NCBI RefSeq assembly: GCF_000425625.1
Contig: NZ_AUDU01000016.1
Span: 1-64,000, forward strand
Length of the DNA stretch: 64,000 bases
Direction of reading: 5' to 3'
Origin: Stutzerimonas azotifigens DSM 17556
Lineage (GTDB): Bacteria; Pseudomonadota; Gammaproteobacteria; Pseudomonadales; Pseudomonadaceae
The notes beneath the pieces are model-generated. The model saw only the letters and a program-made list of their open reading frames with translations. It was not told the DNA's origin and did no database searches. Positions 39,678 through 48,574 of this stretch are shown piece after piece. The position numbers and the translations under genes were made by a program. Every line of letters begins with the position of its first letter. Within the stretch, counting starts at the first letter, position 1.

Positions 39678-40133
39678 ATGAGCGACGATGTGGTCGAGAT
39701 TTATACCGATGGCGCCTGCAAGGGCAATCCCGGGCCGGGCGGCTGGGGTGCGCTGCTCGTCTACAAGGGCGTCGAGCGCGAGCTCTGGGGCGGCGAGCCG
39801 GACACCACCAACAATCGCATGGAGCTGATGGCGGCGATCCGCGCGCTGGCCGAGCTCAAGCGGCCTTGCCAGGTACGCCTGGTGACCGACTCGCAGTACG
39901 TGATGCAGGGCATCACCGAGTGGATGAAGAACTGGAAGAAGCGCGGCTGGAAAACCGCTACCCGCCAGCCGGTGAAGAACGCCGACCTGTGGCAGGCGCT
40001 CGACGAGCAGGTCAGCCGTCACCAGGTGGTCTGGGAGTGGGTGCGCGGGCACAACGGACATCCCGGCAACGAACGGGCCGATCTGCTGGCCAACCGCGGC
40101 GTGGTGCAAGCCAAGCGCCAGCCGGTCCTGTGA
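39678..40133 (+). CDS. rnhA: Ribonuclease HI
   Basis: Endonuclease of 151 residues that cleaves RNA in RNA-DNA hybrids. Catalytic carboxylates are visible: Asp in [13 protein letters not shown], Glu in NNRMELMA, Asp in LVTDSQYV and the late Asp in NERADLLA; the basic protrusion [16 protein letters not shown] is complete. Upstream of dnaQ by 27 nt, the conserved rnhA-dnaQ pair. Confidence 0.96.
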   Translation: MSDDVVEIYTDGACKGNPGPGGWGALLVYKGVERELWGGEPDTTNNRMELMAAIRALAELKRPCQVRLVTDSQYVMQGITEWMKNWKKRGWKTATRQPVKNADLWQALDEQVSRHQVVWEWVRGHNGHPGNERADLLANRGVVQAKRQPVL

Positions 40134-40160
40134 ACCTCATAAAGAAGTAGAGAGAACCTC

Positions 40161-40931
40161 ATGCGCAGCGTCGTGCTGGATACCGAAACCACCGGCATGC
40201 CGGTCACCGATGGCCACCGGATCATCGAGATCGGCTGCGTCGAGCTGCAGGGCCGGCGGCTGACCGGCCGGCATTTCCACGTCTACCTGCAGCCGGACCG
40301 CGAGGTCGACGAAGGCGCGATCGCCGTCCACGGCATCACCAACGAGTTCCTGATCGACAAGCCGCGCTTCCGCGAGGTCGCCGACGAGTTCTTCGAATTC
40401 ATCAAGGATGCCCAGTTGATCATCCACAACGCGGCGTTCGACGTGGGCTTCATCAACAACGAGTTCGCGCTGCTCGGGCAGCAGGACCGTTCCGACATCG
40501 CCCAGCATTGCTCGGTGCTCGACACCCTGATGATGGCCCGCGAGCGCCACCCGGGGCAGCGCAACAACCTCGACGCGCTGTGCAAGCGCTACGGGGTCGA
40601 CAACTCCGGCCGCGACCTGCACGGCGCCTTGCTCGACGCCGAGATTCTCGCCGACGTCTATCTGGCGATGACCGGCGGGCAGACCCACCTCTCGCTCGCC
40701 GGCGAAGGCGCCGACGGCAGCAACGGCGGCCGCCCGCAGCCGAGCCCGATTCGCCGGCTGCCGGCCGAGCGCCCGCGCACGCCGGTGCTGCGTGCCAGCG
40801 AGGAAGAGCTGGCCGCGCACGTCGCCCGCATGGCGGCCATCGAGAAGGCCGCCGGCGGCACGCCGCTGTGGGTGCAGCTCGAGCAGCAGGCCGCCGAGGC
40901 GGCGCACGCACGGGCTGCGGAGCCCGCCTGA
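40161..40931 (+). CDS. dnaQ: DNA polymerase III epsilon subunit (proofreading exonuclease)
   Basis: DEDDh 3'-5' exonuclease of 256 residues. ExoI motif VLDTETTGM, ExoII region LIIHNAAFDVGF, ExoIII motif HGALLDAEILADVY. The C-terminal 80 residues hold a flexible Pro/Arg-rich linker and the helix that binds the polymerase alpha subunit. Same strand as rnhA; the downstream decarboxylase is separated by hairpin-rich sequence. Confidence 0.95.
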   Translation: MRSVVLDTETTGMPVTDGHRIIEIGCVELQGRRLTGRHFHVYLQPDREVDEGAIAVHGITNEFLIDKPRFREVADEFFEFIKDAQLIIHNAAFDVGFINNEFALLGQQDRSDIAQHCSVLDTLMMARERHPGQRNNLDALCKRYGVDNSGRDLHGALLDAEILADVYLAMTGGQTHLSLAGEGADGSNGGRPQPSPIRRLPAERPRTPVLRASEEELAAHVARMAAIEKAAGGTPLWVQLEQQAAEAAHARAAEPA

Positions 40932-40974
40932 GCGTCGGCCGAACGGCCTTTCGGTCGGGCCATGGAGCTTCTAC

Positions 40975-40996
40975 CCTGAAGGAGGGACCCTTCAGG
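40975..40996 (+). promoter_or_regulatory. Hairpin over the ribosome binding region of ldcA
   Basis: CCTGAAGG (40975-40982) and CCTTCAGG (40989-40996) form a perfect 8-bp stem with loop AGGGAC. The likely Shine-Dalgarno AGGA (40994-40997), 7 nt before the ATG, lies partly in the right arm, so the hairpin could limit translation of the decarboxylase. A second, less perfect hairpin precedes it at about 40937-40958. Confidence 0.55.
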
Positions 40997-41004
40997 ACGG
41001 CTTC

Positions 41005-43257
41005 ATGTACAAAGACCTCAAGTTCTCCATCCTCATCGTCCACCGCGACATCACCGCCGATACCGTCGCCGGCGAGCGGGTCAGGGGCATCGCCACCGAA
41101 CTCGAACGCGACGGCTTCAACATCCTGCACACCGCCAGTTCCGCCGAGGGGCGCATCGTCGCCTCGACGCACCACGCGCTGGCCTGCATCCTGGTCGCCG
41201 CCGAAGGCGCCGGGGACAACCAGCGCCTGCTCAAGGACGTGGTCGAGCTGATCCGCGTTTCCCGCCGCCGGGCGCCCAGGCTGCCGATCTTCGCGCTGGG
41301 CGAGCAGGTCACCATCGAGAACGCGCCGGCCGAGGCGATGGCTGACCTGAACGAACTGCGCGGCCTGCTCTATCTGTTCGAGGACACGGTGCCGTTCCTC
41401 GCCCGGCAGGTGGCGCGCGCCGCCCGTACCTACCTCGAGGGGCTGCTGCCGCCGTTCTTCCGCGCGCTGGTGCAGCACACCGGCGAGTCGAACTACTCCT
41501 GGCACACGCCCGGCCACGGCGGCGGCGTGGCGTTTCGCAAGAGCCCGGTGGGGCAGGCGTTCCACCAGTTCTTCGGCGAGAACACGCTGCGCTCGGACCT
41601 GTCGGTATCGGTGCCGGAGCTCGGTTCGCTGCTCGACCACACCGGGCCGCTGGCCGCTGCCGAGGCGCGGGCAGCACGCAATTTCGGCGCCGACCACACC
41701 TTCTTCGTGATCAACGGCACCTCGACGGCGAACAAGATCGTCTGGCACTCGATGGTCTCGCGCGGCGACATCGTGCTGGTGGACCGCAACTGCCACAAAT
41801 CCATCCTGCACGCGATCATCATGACCGGGGCGATCCCCATCTACCTGACCCCGGCGCGCAACGAGCTCGGCATCATCGGGCCGATTCCGCTGGAGGAGTT
41901 CGCACCGGCCTCGATCGCCGCGAAGATCGCCGCCAACCCGCTGGCAGCCGGGCGCGAGCCCAAAGTCCGGCTCGTGGTGATCACCAACTCGACCTACGAC
42001 GGGCTCTGCTACAACGCCAACCTGATCAAGCGCACCCTCGGCGACACCGTCGAGGTGCTGCACTTCGACGAGGCCTGGTACGCCTACGCCGCCTTCCACG
42101 AGTTCTACGACGGCCGCTACGGCATGGACACCCGCGAGCAGGGGCCGCTGGTGTTCACCACGCACTCCACGCACAAGCTGCTCGCCGCCTTCAGCCAGGC
42201 CTCGATGATCCACGTGCTGGACAGCCAGACCCGCCAGCTCGACCGCGACCGTTTCAACGAAGCCTTCATGATGCACACCTCCACCTCGCCGCAGTACGGC
42301 ATCCTCGCCTCGCTGGACGTCGCCTCGGCGATGATGGAGGGGCCGGCCGGGCGTTCGCTGATCCAGGAGACCTTCGACGAGGCGCTGAGCTTCCGCCGCG
42401 CGCTGGCCAACCTGCGGCGCAACCTCGGCCCGGACGACTGGTGGTTCGACATCTGGCAGCCGCCGGTGGCCGACGGCGCCGACGAGGTGGTCACCGGCGA
42501 CTGGCTGCTGCAGCCGGAGGCCGACTGGCACGGCTTCGGCGACATCGCCGACGACTACGTGCTGCTCGATCCGATCAAGGTCACCCTGGTCACCCCGGGG
42601 CTCACCGCCGCGGGCACCCTGGGTGAACAGGGCATACCCGCCGCGGTGGTCAGCAAGTTCCTCTGGGAGCGCGGGCTGGTGGTGGAGAAGACCGGCCTGT
42701 ACTCGATCCTCGTGCTGTTCTCGATGGGCATCACCAAGGGCAAGTGGAGCACGCTGCTGACCGAGCTGCTGGAATTCAAGCGCCACTACGATGCGAACGT
42801 GCCGCTGTGCGACGCGCTGCCGTCGGTGGCGGTCGCCGGCGGGACGGTCTACCAGGGCATGGGGCTGCGCGACCTGTGCGACGCGCTGCACGCCTGCTAC
42901 CGCAGGAACGCTACCGCCAAGGCCATGCGCCGGATGTACACCGCGCTGCCGCAACTGGCCATGATTCCGTCGGATGCCTACGACAAGCTGGTCCGTGGCG
43001 AGGTGGAAGCGGTGCCGGTGGAGGCACTGGAAGGACGCATCTCGGCGGTCATGCTGGTGCCCTATCCGCCGGGCATTCCGCTGATCATGCCCGGCGAGCG
43101 TTTCACCGAGCAGACCCGTTCGATCCAGGACTATTTGAGGTTCGCCCAGGCCTTCGCCGAGGCGTTCCCGGGCTTCGACGCCGACGTGCACGGCCTGCGC
43201 GACGATCCGGACGAAACGGGCAGGGTGGTCTACACGGTCGATTGCATCCGGCAATGA
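41005..43257 (+). CDS. ldcA: Lysine decarboxylase (Orn/Lys/Arg decarboxylase class I) LdcA
   Basis: PLP-dependent decarboxylase of 750 residues that converts lysine to cadaverine; in P. aeruginosa LdcA belongs to lysine catabolism and polyamine supply. N-terminal response-regulator-like wing domain (about 1-130), PLP-binding core with HSTHKLLAAFSQASMIHV containing the Schiff-base Lys, HFDEAWYAYAAFHEFYDGRY upstream of it, and a complete C-terminal domain. Start ATG 41005 lies behind a hairpin-embedded ribosome site. Substrate choice among lysine, ornithine and arginine is inferred from synteny with PA1818. Confidence 0.9.
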   Translation: MYKDLKFSILIVHRDITADTVAGERVRGIATELERDGFNILHTASSAEGRIVASTHHALACILVAAEGAGDNQRLLKDVVELIRVSRRRAPRLPIFALGEQVTIENAPAEAMADLNELRGLLYLFEDTVPFLARQVARAARTYLEGLLPPFFRALVQHTGESNYSWHTPGHGGGVAFRKSPVGQAFHQFFGENTLRSDLSVSVPELGSLLDHTGPLAAAEARAARNFGADHTFFVINGTSTANKIVWHSMVSRGDIVLVDRNCHKSILHAIIMTGAIPIYLTPARNELGIIGPIPLEEFAPASIAAKIAANPLAAGREPKVRLVVITNSTYDGLCYNANLIKRTLGDTVEVLHFDEAWYAYAAFHEFYDGRYGMDTREQGPLVFTTHSTHKLLAAFSQASMIHVLDSQTRQLDRDRFNEAFMMHTSTSPQYGILASLDVASAMMEGPAGRSLIQETFDEALSFRRALANLRRNLGPDDWWFDIWQPPVADGADEVVTGDWLLQPEADWHGFGDIADDYVLLDPIKVTLVTPGLTAAGTLGEQGIPAAVVSKFLWERGLVVEKTGLYSILVLFSMGITKGKWSTLLTELLEFKRHYDANVPLCDALPSVAVAGGTVYQGMGLRDLCDALHACYRRNATAKAMRRMYTALPQLAMIPSDAYDKLVRGEVEAVPVEALEGRISAVMLVPYPPGIPLIMPGERFTEQTRSIQDYLRFAQAFAEAFPGFDADVHGLRDDPDETGRVVYTVDCIRQ

Positions 43258-43703
43258 GCCGAGCGCAGGCACTCCGGCTTGTTCGTCCTTCGCCGGAATC
43301 CCTCATCCGGCCCTGCGGGCCACCTTCTCCCGGAGGAGAAGGGAAAGGCATGGCGACACGCCCCTGCAGGCTCTGCCTGCGACCGGGTCCTGCACGGAGA
43401 TGCCTCCATCCTGTGGGAGGCGCGCCCTCGCGGCGACAGGGCGGCCCGGCGGTGAATGGGTGGGCCGAAGCGGAGCGCCGCCCGGTTCACCCAGCGGCAG
43501 GCATGCGCGCGCCGTTTACGGCTATCCTGGGGTAACGGCATATGCCGCAAGATCAGCGGTTTACGGCGACAATCGAAAATGGCGCTCAGCTTCCGGTCGC
43601 TGTGTGCTCGATCACATTCGGGCGCATCGACATTCACCGGGCGCTTGTTATAGTTGGCCGCTGCTGACTTCTTGCCTTCACATCCTGCGTCGAGGATGAA
43701 CGC
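43258..43703. repeat. Intergenic region with mosaic repeat copy 2
   Basis: Holds the second copy of the three-block element: palindrome CTTCTCCCGGAGGAGAAGGG at 43324-43343, GCTCTGCCTGCGACCGGG within 43367-43387, and the 30-bp block c at 43411-43440, identical to 113-142. No gene is seen. The remainder to 43620 is AT-richer and contains the repeated motif GTTTACGGC (near 43514 and 43560). The palindrome may also serve as the ldcA transcription end. Confidence 0.75.
43627..43654 (+). promoter_or_regulatory. Candidate promoter of the dienoyl-CoA isomerase gene
   Basis: TCGACA (43627-43632), a 16-nt spacer and TATAGT (43649-43654), about 50 nt before the GTG start. Confidence 0.4.
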
Positions 43704-44516
43704 GTGACCGAATACAAAGCTTTCCGCGTCGATCTGGCCGACGGCATCGCCCAGGTGGCGATCGACCGGCCGGACAAGCTCAACGCCATGAACGCCGACT
43801 TCTGGCGCGAGATCGTCGAGATCTTCCGCTGGGTCGACGAGACCGACGCGGTGCGGGTCGTCGTGCTGTCGGGCGAGGGCAAGCACTTCTCTTCCGGCAT
43901 CGACCTGCAGATGCTCGCCCAGGCGGCCGCCGAAATGGGGCCGGACGTCGGCCGCAACGCCGAGCGGCTGCGGCGCAAGATCCACAGCCTGCAAGCCTCC
44001 CTGAACGCCGTGGACCACTGCCGCAAACCGGTGCTGGCGGCGATCCAGGGCTACTGCCTGGGGGGCGCCATCGATCTCGTCTCGGCCTGTGACATGCGCT
44101 ACAGCACCCGTGATGCGCGCTTCTCCATCAAGGAGATCGACATGGGCATGGCCGCCGACGTCGGCACGCTGCAGCGGCTGCCGCGCCTGATCGGCGACGG
44201 CATGATGCGCGAACTGGCCTACACCGGGCGGATGGTGGAAGGGGACGAGGCCTGCCGCATCGGCCTGGTCAACCGCACCTTCGACGACCAGGCCGCGCTG
44301 ATGCAGGGCGTTCAGGCGCTGGCCCGCGAGATCGCCGGCAAATCGCCGCTGGCGATCCGGGGCACCAAGCAGATGATCCGCTACATGCGCGATCACCGCG
44401 TCGACGACGGGCTGGAGTACGTGGCGACCTGGAACGCCGCCATGCTGCAGGCCCCGGACCTCAAGGTGGCGATGGCAGCCCACCTCGGCAGGCAGACGCC
44501 GGAATTCGACGACTGA
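43704..44516 (+). CDS. Enoyl-CoA hydratase/isomerase family, delta(3,5)-delta(2,4)-dienoyl-CoA isomerase type
   Basis: Crotonase-fold protein of 270 residues. The oxyanion-hole segments are GKHFSSGIDLQML and AIQGYCLGGAIDLVSACDMR. The active-site segment IKEIDMGMAADVGTLQRLPR carries the Glu and Asp pair known from dienoyl-CoA isomerase (ECH1) rather than the hydratase two-Glu arrangement. Such enzymes help beta-oxidation of unsaturated fatty acids with odd-numbered double bonds. Translation begins at GTG 43704 behind GAGGATG. Corresponds in position to PA1821, just before fimL. Confidence 0.87.
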   Translation: MTEYKAFRVDLADGIAQVAIDRPDKLNAMNADFWREIVEIFRWVDETDAVRVVVLSGEGKHFSSGIDLQMLAQAAAEMGPDVGRNAERLRRKIHSLQASLNAVDHCRKPVLAAIQGYCLGGAIDLVSACDMRYSTRDARFSIKEIDMGMAADVGTLQRLPRLIGDGMMRELAYTGRMVEGDEACRIGLVNRTFDDQAALMQGVQALAREIAGKSPLAIRGTKQMIRYMRDHRVDDGLEYVATWNAAMLQAPDLKVAMAAHLGRQTPEFDD

Positions 44517-44553
44517 TGCCCTACGATAACGCTGCGCGGGAGGCGCACTAGGC

Positions 44554-46236
44554 ATGGTTACTGGAGCCACATCGCTGGGCATGGTGCGCGACGAACTGTT
44601 CGCGACCATGGGAGAAGCCGAGCAGAGCCTCGAACACTTCATCCTCGACCGCAACAATGGCAGCCTGCTGCAACAGGCCGTGGAGGGCCTGCAGCAGGTG
44701 CGCGGCACGCTCGCCCTGATCGAACTGACCGGTGCCGAACTGCTGGCGCAGGAAATCCTGCAGCTGGCGACGGACATCCCGGTGGGCGCCGGCGAGGAGC
44801 GCGACGGCCAGCTGGCGGCGGTGAGCAACGCGCTCTACGTGCTCGGCCGCTATCTGGAAAGCGTCGACGCCAGCCGCCAGGAAATGCCCGAGGTGCTGCT
44901 GCCGGCGATCAACACGCTGCGCATGAGCAGCGGCCAGGCGCCGCTGCCGGAGAGCTTCTTCTTCAGCGTTCGCCTCGACCAGGCCCGGCCGCCGGTCACC
45001 GTGGCCGAGCGCGATCCCGCCGCGCGCGCCACCGAGGCCCGCCGCCTGCGGCAGATGTACCAGGTCGGGCTGCTCGGCTTCATCCGCGAAGAGAACCTGC
45101 AGGCGAGCCTGAAGCTGATGGCGCGCGCCCTGGGGCGCCTCGACCAACTGCTGGCCAACACCCCCGGCGGGCGCCTGTGCTGGGTCGGCGCGGCCGCCGT
45201 GGAGGCGCAGACGGACGGCCAGCTGCTGCCGCGTCGCTCGCGCAAGCAGATGTTCTCGCGCCTGGATCGGGAACTCCGCCAGCTGATCGGCAACCCCGGC
45301 CACGAAGCGCCGCGCGGTCTGCTCAAGGAACTGCTCTACATCGTCGCGCTGGCCGACACCTCCGGCCCGGCGGCCAGCGAGGTGCGCGGCGTATTCAGCC
45401 TGTCGCCGCTGCCGTTCACCGACCATCTGCTGGAAGAGGAATACCAGCGCCTGGCCGGCCCGGGCCAGGCGGTCATGCGTTCGCTGTCCTCGGCGATCCG
45501 CGAGGAACTGACCAGCCTGAAGGACCTGTTGGACCTCATCGAACGGGGCGCGGCGCCGGCCGACGGCTTCTCCAGCCTGCACAGCCTGCTCGGCAAGCTG
45601 GCCAAGACGCTCGGCATGGTCGGCCTGTCGTCGGCCGCCAACACGCTGCAGGTGCAGCTGTCCACCGTGTCCGGCTGGAGCCACGAGCAACCGCCGGCGC
45701 CCCTGCAGCTGCAGAAGCTGGCCGATGCGGTGCTGTACGTGGAAAGCATGGTGGCCAACCTGGAGCGGGGCGAGCGCCGCGACGCGCGCCCGCAGGAAGC
45801 GCTGCCGGGCCTTGAGGGCGAGGCCTTCGCCAACCACCAGCTGACCGAAGCGCGCATCGTGGTGCTCGACGAGGCGGCAGCGGGGCTCGCGCTGGCCAAG
45901 CGGGCGATCACCGCCTATCTGGAATCCAGCGGCGAAAGGCTGCACCTGGCCAACGTGCCGTTCAGCCTGCAGGCGGTCCGCGGCGGGCTCTGGTTCCTCG
46001 AGCAGCCGCGCGCTGCGGAACTCATCGGCGCCTGCGCCGACTACATCCAGAAACAGATGGTGGAAGGTGCGCAGATGCCCTCCGAACAGATGCTGGAAAC
46101 CCTCGCCGATGCGCTGACCAGCCTCGAGTACTACCTCGAGGGCGGCGCGGCGCTGCGCCATGACCAGTCCCGCTCGAGCGTGCTGGACCTGGCTGCCGAG
46201 AGCGTCAGGGCGCTGGGTATGCCGGTGGCCGCCTGA
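44554..46236 (+). CDS. fimL: FimL, type IV pilus/cAMP regulatory protein
   Basis: Soluble protein of 560 residues that corresponds by synteny (dienoyl-CoA isomerase before, nudC after) and sequence character to FimL. The helical repeats resemble the N-terminal HPt-like region of ChpA, but no phosphorylatable His motif is apparent; starts [20 protein letters not shown]. FimL connects the Pil-Chp surface-sensing system to the adenylate cyclase CyaB and so to twitching and virulence in P. aeruginosa. Its stop overlaps the nudC start (TGATG), so nudC is translationally coupled. It implies type IV pili in this organism. Confidence 0.88.
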   Translation: MVTGATSLGMVRDELFATMGEAEQSLEHFILDRNNGSLLQQAVEGLQQVRGTLALIELTGAELLAQEILQLATDIPVGAGEERDGQLAAVSNALYVLGRYLESVDASRQEMPEVLLPAINTLRMSSGQAPLPESFFFSVRLDQARPPVTVAERDPAARATEARRLRQMYQVGLLGFIREENLQASLKLMARALGRLDQLLANTPGGRLCWVGAAAVEAQTDGQLLPRRSRKQMFSRLDRELRQLIGNPGHEAPRGLLKELLYIVALADTSGPAASEVRGVFSLSPLPFTDHLLEEEYQRLAGPGQAVMRSLSSAIREELTSLKDLLDLIERGAAPADGFSSLHSLLGKLAKTLGMVGLSSAANTLQVQLSTVSGWSHEQPPAPLQLQKLADAVLYVESMVANLERGERRDARPQEALPGLEGEAFANHQLTEARIVVLDEAAAGLALAKRAITAYLESSGERLHLANVPFSLQAVRGGLWFLEQPRAAELIGACADYIQKQMVEGAQMPSEQMLETLADALTSLEYYLEGGAALRHDQSRSSVLDLAAESVRALGMPVAA

Positions 46237-47069
46237 TGAGCCTGCGCTGGCAGGCCGCCGTCCTCGACCCGGCGAAGGCGGGTGGCTGGGCGGTGGTGCA
46301 CTGCCGGCAGCAATTCCTTTCCGATCCCAACGGCGTGCTGTTCCCGCGCGACTGGCTCAGGCGGCTGGAGCTGCCCGTGGCCAGCGAGCATGGCCTCGGT
46401 TATTTCGACGGCGACCCCGTCTACCTGCTGGAGCTGACCGACACCGCCGAGGTGCCGGGGGCACACTGGCAGGGTCTGCGCCAGTTCATGCTGCAGACGC
46501 CCGACAACGACCTGTTCCGGATGCTCGGCTATGCGGCGCAGATCGGCACCTGGGCCAGCCAGCATCGCTTCTGCGGCCGCTGCGGCGGGCCCATGACCCA
46601 GCACCCCGGCGAGCGTGCCATGCACTGTGCCGCCTGCGGGCTGCACCAGTACCCGCGGATTTCGCCGAGCATGATCGTGCTGGTCACCCGCGGCGACGAG
46701 CTGCTGCTGGCGCGCTCGCCGCGCTTCGCGCCTGGCGTCTACAGCACGCTGGCCGGCTTCGTCGAGCCGGGCGAATCGGTGGAGCAGTGCGTCGAGCGCG
46801 AGGTGCGCGAGGAAGTCGGCGTCGCCGTGCGCGACCTGCGCTACCGGGCCAGCCAGGGCTGGCCGTTTCCGCACTCGCTGATGCTCGGCTTCCACGCCAC
46901 CTACGACAGCGGCGAGATCGTTCCGCAGCCCGAGGAAATCGAGGACGCGCGCTGGTTCGGCCTGGACGCCCTGCCGGCCCTGCCTCCGCCGCGCTCGATC
47001 GCCCGCTACCTCATCGAAAGCTACCTGGCCGAGCGCCAGGGTCGCGAGCCGCCGCAGCTGCACGTCTGA
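46236..47069 (+). CDS. nudC: NAD(+) diphosphatase / NADH pyrophosphatase NudC
   Basis: Nudix hydrolase of 277 residues that splits NADH to NMNH and AMP; also acts as an NAD-cap remover on RNA in E. coli. The zinc ribbon is visible as CGRCGGPM and [11 protein letters not shown]. The Nudix box follows as [11 protein letters not shown] then REVREEVGV, and the NudC-specific SQPWPFPxS equivalent is [11 protein letters not shown]. The N-terminal domain is complete. Overlaps the fimL stop by one nucleotide; ends 7 nt from the convergent xylulokinase gene. Confidence 0.95.
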   Translation: MSLRWQAAVLDPAKAGGWAVVHCRQQFLSDPNGVLFPRDWLRRLELPVASEHGLGYFDGDPVYLLELTDTAEVPGAHWQGLRQFMLQTPDNDLFRMLGYAAQIGTWASQHRFCGRCGGPMTQHPGERAMHCAACGLHQYPRISPSMIVLVTRGDELLLARSPRFAPGVYSTLAGFVEPGESVEQCVEREVREEVGVAVRDLRYRASQGWPFPHSLMLGFHATYDSGEIVPQPEEIEDARWFGLDALPALPPPRSIARYLIESYLAERQGREPPQLHV

Positions 47070-47076
47070 ACGCCGC

Positions 47077-48564
47077 TCAGCGATACAGCTGCTCCACCAG
47101 CCCCCGATAGCGGCGATAGACCTGCTCGTAGGCCTGCACGGCGCTGTCCTGCGGCCAGGTCTGGGTCTCTTCCGCCAGCGCCACGCAGCGTTCGCACAGT
47201 TTCGCCAGGCTGGCCGCCGGGTCCTGGCCACGCGCATGGCACCAGGCGGCCTGGAGCGCCGCGCCGAGCGCGCCGGCCTCGGCATGGCGGGTGCAGATCA
47301 CCGGCGTGGCCATGACGTCGGCGATCATCTGTCGCCACCGGGCGTTCTTCGCGCCGCCGCCGACCAGGCGGATGCGCTCGCTGGCGATGCCGCTTTCGCG
47401 CAGCAGGTCGAGCCCGTAGCGCAGGCCGAAAGTCACGCCTTCCAGCACCGCCCGGCACAGGTTCGGCCGGGTCAGGTTTTCCAGGGTCATGCCATGCAGG
47501 CTGCCGCTCGCCTGTGGCAGCGGCGGGACCCGCTCGCCGTTGAAGAAGGGCAGCAGGGTTAGGCCGGCGCTGCCGATCGGCGCTTGCTCCACCTGGGCGT
47601 CGAAATCGGCGAAGTCGAGCTGCAGCAGGTTGCGGATCGCGGCGTTGGCGTTGGTCAGGTTCATGGTGCAGATCAGCGACAGCCAGCCGCCGCTGGAGGA
47701 GCAGAAGGTGGCGACCGCCGGGTGCGGGCTGATCCGCGGCTCGGCCGAGTAGGCGTAAAGGGTGCCCGAGGTGCCGAGGCTCATGGTGATGGCGCCGGGC
47801 TCGATGTTGCCGGTGCCGATGGCGCCCATCATGTTGTCGCCTCCGCCGCTGGCGACCGCTACCCACGGGCGCAGGCCGAGCCGTCCGGCGGCCTCGGGTC
47901 GCAGCCGGCCGACCGCATCCGAGGCCTCGACCAGAATGGGCAGGGCGCGCTCCAGGCCACCGCCGGGGTCGATGTGGCGCAGCAGCTCCAGGTCCCAGCG
48001 GCGCCGTCGCACATCGAAATAGCCGGTGCCCGAGGCGTCGCCGTATTCGGTCCGGCATTCGCCGGTCAGCCAGTGGTTGAGGTAGTCGTGCGGCAGCAGG
48101 ATGTGGGCGATGCGTTCGAACAGCCGGGGATGATGGCGCCGGGTCCAGAGCAGCTTGGACAGGGTGTAGCCGGGCGCGAGGGCGACGCCGAGCCGCTCCA
48201 GCGAGCCCTCGGCACCGCCCAGCCAGGCCAGCAGTTCGTCGTTCTCGGCGGCCGACTCGGTGTCGCACCAGAGCTTGGCCGGCCGCAGCGGGGTGCCGTC
48301 TGCATCGAGCAGCACGAGCCCGTGCTGTTGCGCGGACACGCCGATCGCCTCGATGGCCGCGCCCTCGATGCCGGCCGCGGCGATGGCTTCCCGGCTCGCC
48401 GCGACCAGCGCCTCGATCCACTGCGGCGCATCCTGCTCGCGGCGCCCGTTGGCGCCGCTGATCAACGTGTGGGAGGCCGCGCCCTCGCCGAGCACCCGCC
48501 CGCGCGCCGCGTCGAGGACCAGCGCCTTGGTGCCCTGGGTGCCGCAGTCGATGCCGAGGAACAT
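47077..48564 (-). CDS. mtlY: Xylulokinase (mtlY)
   Basis: FGGY-family carbohydrate kinase of 495 residues. The N-terminal phosphate loop is FLGIDCGTQGTKALVLD. The substrate region is PHDYLNHWLTGEC, and the C-terminal ATP site LVGGGAKNARWRQMIADVM. Phosphorylates D-xylulose formed from D-arabitol by the neighbouring polyol dehydrogenase, as mtlY does in P. fluorescens. Last gene of the mtlEFGKDY run, 10 nt after mtlD. It converges with nudC. Confidence 0.9.
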   Translation of the reverse strand: MFLGIDCGTQGTKALVLDAARGRVLGEGAASHTLISGANGRREQDAPQWIEALVAASREAIAAAGIEGAAIEAIGVSAQQHGLVLLDADGTPLRPAKLWCDTESAAENDELLAWLGGAEGSLERLGVALAPGYTLSKLLWTRRHHPRLFERIAHILLPHDYLNHWLTGECRTEYGDASGTGYFDVRRRRWDLELLRHIDPGGGLERALPILVEASDAVGRLRPEAAGRLGLRPWVAVASGGGDNMMGAIGTGNIEPGAITMSLGTSGTLYAYSAEPRISPHPAVATFCSSSGGWLSLICTMNLTNANAAIRNLLQLDFADFDAQVEQAPIGSAGLTLLPFFNGERVPPLPQASGSLHGMTLENLTRPNLCRAVLEGVTFGLRYGLDLLRESGIASERIRLVGGGAKNARWRQMIADVMATPVICTRHAEAGALGAALQAAWCHARGQDPAASLAKLCERCVALAEETQTWPQDSAVQAYEQVYRRYRGLVEQLYR

Positions 48565-48574
48565 GCTGCCGCCC

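Noticed and set aside
40453-43272. Minus-strand open frame of 939 codons opposite dnaQ and ldcA
   Set aside because: Antisense shadow of GC-rich coding DNA: composition dominated by Arg, Val, Gln and Asp, no ribosome site, no recognisable domain, and both plus-strand genes are complete and conserved.
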